Shown here one piece after another: positions 6,822-7,442 of a stretch of 7,442 nt of DNA. The stretch covers positions 1 to 7,442 of the forward strand of contig JAZTWZ010000049.1 of NCBI GenBank assembly GCA_045636165.1, read 5' to 3'. The stretch is from SIG480 sp045636165 (GTDB lineage: Bacteria; Bacillota; Clostridia; Oscillospirales; JAAYXM01). The notes beneath the pieces are model-generated. The model saw only the letters and a list, made by a program, of their open reading frames with translations, searched no databases and had not been told where the DNA came from. Every line of letters begins with the position of its first letter. Within the stretch, counting starts at the first letter, position 1. Both the position numbers and the translations under genes were made by a program.

Positions 6822-6851
6822 AAAACAGCTCGGATATCCGAGCTGTTTTTT
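6820..6851. terminator. Bidirectional intrinsic terminator between converging units
   Basis: A perfect 32-nt palindrome is centred between 6835 and 6836. Its GC-rich core CAGCTCGG pairs with CCGAGCTG across an ATAT loop. On the + strand the stem runs into seven T (6846-6852); on the complement it runs into six T, an A and four more T. It lies at the stop codon of the ATPase/S fusion (6819-6821) and 71 nt beyond the tRNA 3' end, so it can end both the + strand operon and the recR/tRNA-Leu unit. Confidence 0.92.
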
Positions 6852-6861
6852 TATTTTCAAA

Positions 6862-6880
6862 GAAGTTTTTAAGAAACTTC
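6862..6880. repeat. Small AT-rich inverted repeat downstream of tRNA-Leu
   Basis: GAAGTTT (6862-6868) and AAACTTC (6874-6880) pair across a 5-nt loop. On the complement strand the stem is followed by TTTGAAAAT, not a clean T-run, so it is a weak terminator candidate at best. It may be part of the tRNA 3' trailer. Confidence 0.4.
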
Positions 6881-6922
6881 GCAACGGTCGCACATATCAA
6901 CATCTGAGTTGTTGCCGTTTTA

Positions 6923-7005
6923 TGGTGCGGGCGGTGGGACTTGAACCCACACGCCAAAGGCATTGGCTCCTAAGACCAACGTGTCTGCCATTCCACCACG
7001 CCCGC
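6923..7005 (-). tRNA. tRNA-Leu (anticodon UAG)
   Basis: The complement strand folds as a long-variable-arm (type II) tRNA of 83 nt including an encoded 3' CCA (6923-6925). The acceptor stem is GCGGGCG with CGCCCGC and discriminator A. The anticodon stem TTGGT/GCCAA (with G-T pairs allowed) frames the loop CTTAGGA, with anticodon TAG at 6970-6972, which reads CUN leucine codons. The variable arm has a GCC/GGC stem around TTT. The T arm is GTGGG, TTCAAGT, CCCAC. It lies 15 nt downstream of the recR stop on the same strand and may be co-transcribed with recR. Confidence 0.97.
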
Positions 7006-7020
7006 AAATATCAAACTACA

Positions 7021-7442
7021 CTACATTGAGCGCCTGCCCTCTAAAGCTCTGATAAGCGTCATTTCGTCTGCGAATTCAAGGTGACCGCCGACGGGGATGC
7101 CGTACGCAAGTCGGGTTGTCTGAATTCCGAACGGGGAGAGAAGACGGGAGATATACATCGCCGTAGCTTCGCCCTCGGTATCGGGGTTTGTCGCAAGGAT
7201 TACCTCGCGGATACCGCCTTTTGAAACGCGCGTTACAAGCTCTTTTATTCTTACATCATCGGGACCAATACCGTTCATCGGGGAGATGCAACCGTGAAGA
7301 ACATGGTAAAGACCGTTGTATTCACGGGTTTTTACGATAGCCGCAACATCCTTCGGGTCGGAAACCACGCAGATAACCTCGCGGTCACGGGCTTCGTCCT
7401 CGCATATAGAGCAGATTTCAGAATCGGTCATATTCTGGCAAA
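7021..7442 (-). CDS. recR: Recombination mediator protein RecR (3' part, runs off the right edge)
   Basis: RecR acts with RecF and RecO to load RecA on gapped DNA during recombinational repair. The C-terminal 139 codons are visible, against about 200 for the full protein. Reading continues in frame upstream of the methionine at 7429-7431 as CQN, so that methionine is not the start. The Cys at 7438-7440 fits the second zinc ligand, and CSIC follows as the second CxxC pair. The Toprim domain follows: VICVVSDPKD, then the family hallmark TREYNGLYHVLHGCISP, GIGPDD, and ATNPDTEGEATA with the acidic residues. The C-terminus GGHLEFADEMTL...ALEGRRSM is typical. The gene is convergent with the ECF operon and followed by tRNA-Leu. 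The start and any upstream partners lie outside the window. Confidence 0.97.
   Translation of the reverse strand, partial: CQNMTDSEICSICEDEARDREVICVVSDPKDVAAIVKTREYNGLYHVLHGCISPMNGIGPDDVRIKELVTRVSKGGIREVILATNPDTEGEATAMYISRLLSPFGIQTTRLAYGIPVGGHLEFADEMTLIRALEGRRSM

Noticed and set aside
6862..6880. Dedicated second terminator for the tRNA gene
   Set aside because: The stem is short and AT-rich and no proper T-run follows on the complement strand; the palindrome at 6820-6851 is a far better terminator.
6898..6914. CAACA/TGTTG inverted repeat beside the tRNA 3' end as a regulatory element
   Set aside because: A 5-bp stem with a 7-nt loop is easily met by chance and no associated motif is visible.
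7021..7431. A complete 136-residue gene starting at the methionine at 7429-7431
   Set aside because: The frame stays open upstream to the window edge and encodes a further zinc-finger Cys of RecR, so this is an internal methionine of a truncated recR.

Overview
The window looks like chromosomal DNA of a Gram-positive, probably anaerobic member of the Firmicutes (Clostridia-like). The grounds are three S-layer-homology (SLH) repeats on a secreted protein, strong AGGAGG-type ribosome binding sites, a classic hairpin plus T-run terminator, and an EcfT of clostridial style. GC content looks moderate by eye (not computed). The species cannot be named from the sequence.

Positions 53-6821 (+ strand) hold four tightly packed genes that read as one operon. 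(1) A 926-residue exported, SLH-anchored protein has an N-terminal DUF4430-like beta domain, an alpha/alpha-toroid (prenyltransferase-like) region and a second, clear DUF4430 domain. (2) A 235-residue protein has one N-terminal membrane anchor, a Glu/Thr/Pro-rich stalk and a DUF4430 domain. (3) EcfT is the transmembrane coupling subunit of an energy-coupling factor (ECF) vitamin transporter. (4) An 800-residue fusion joins two complete ECF ATPase domains to a substrate-binding S component. Junctions are a 4-nt ATGA overlap (genes 1/2), a 24-nt gap carrying a strong RBS (2/3) and a 28-nt overlap (3/4). A perfect palindromic hairpin at 6820-6851 ends the operon.

The complement strand carries the convergent 3' part of recR (7021 to beyond the right edge) and, downstream of it, a tRNA-Leu(UAG) gene with encoded CCA (6923-7005). 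The hairpin has T-runs on both sides and can terminate both converging units.

The most interesting reading is that genes 1-4 form a dedicated capture-and-import route. DUF4430 is the transcobalamin-like C-terminal domain family, and a toroid followed by this beta domain is the architecture of animal intrinsic factor and transcobalamin. A wall-anchored transcobalamin-like binder, a membrane-tethered beta domain and an ECF importer with its S component fused to the ATPases suggest uptake of cobalamin or a related corrinoid. The domain calls and gene layout are seen in the sequence. The substrate is inference. The region where a cobalamin riboswitch would be expected lies left of the window.
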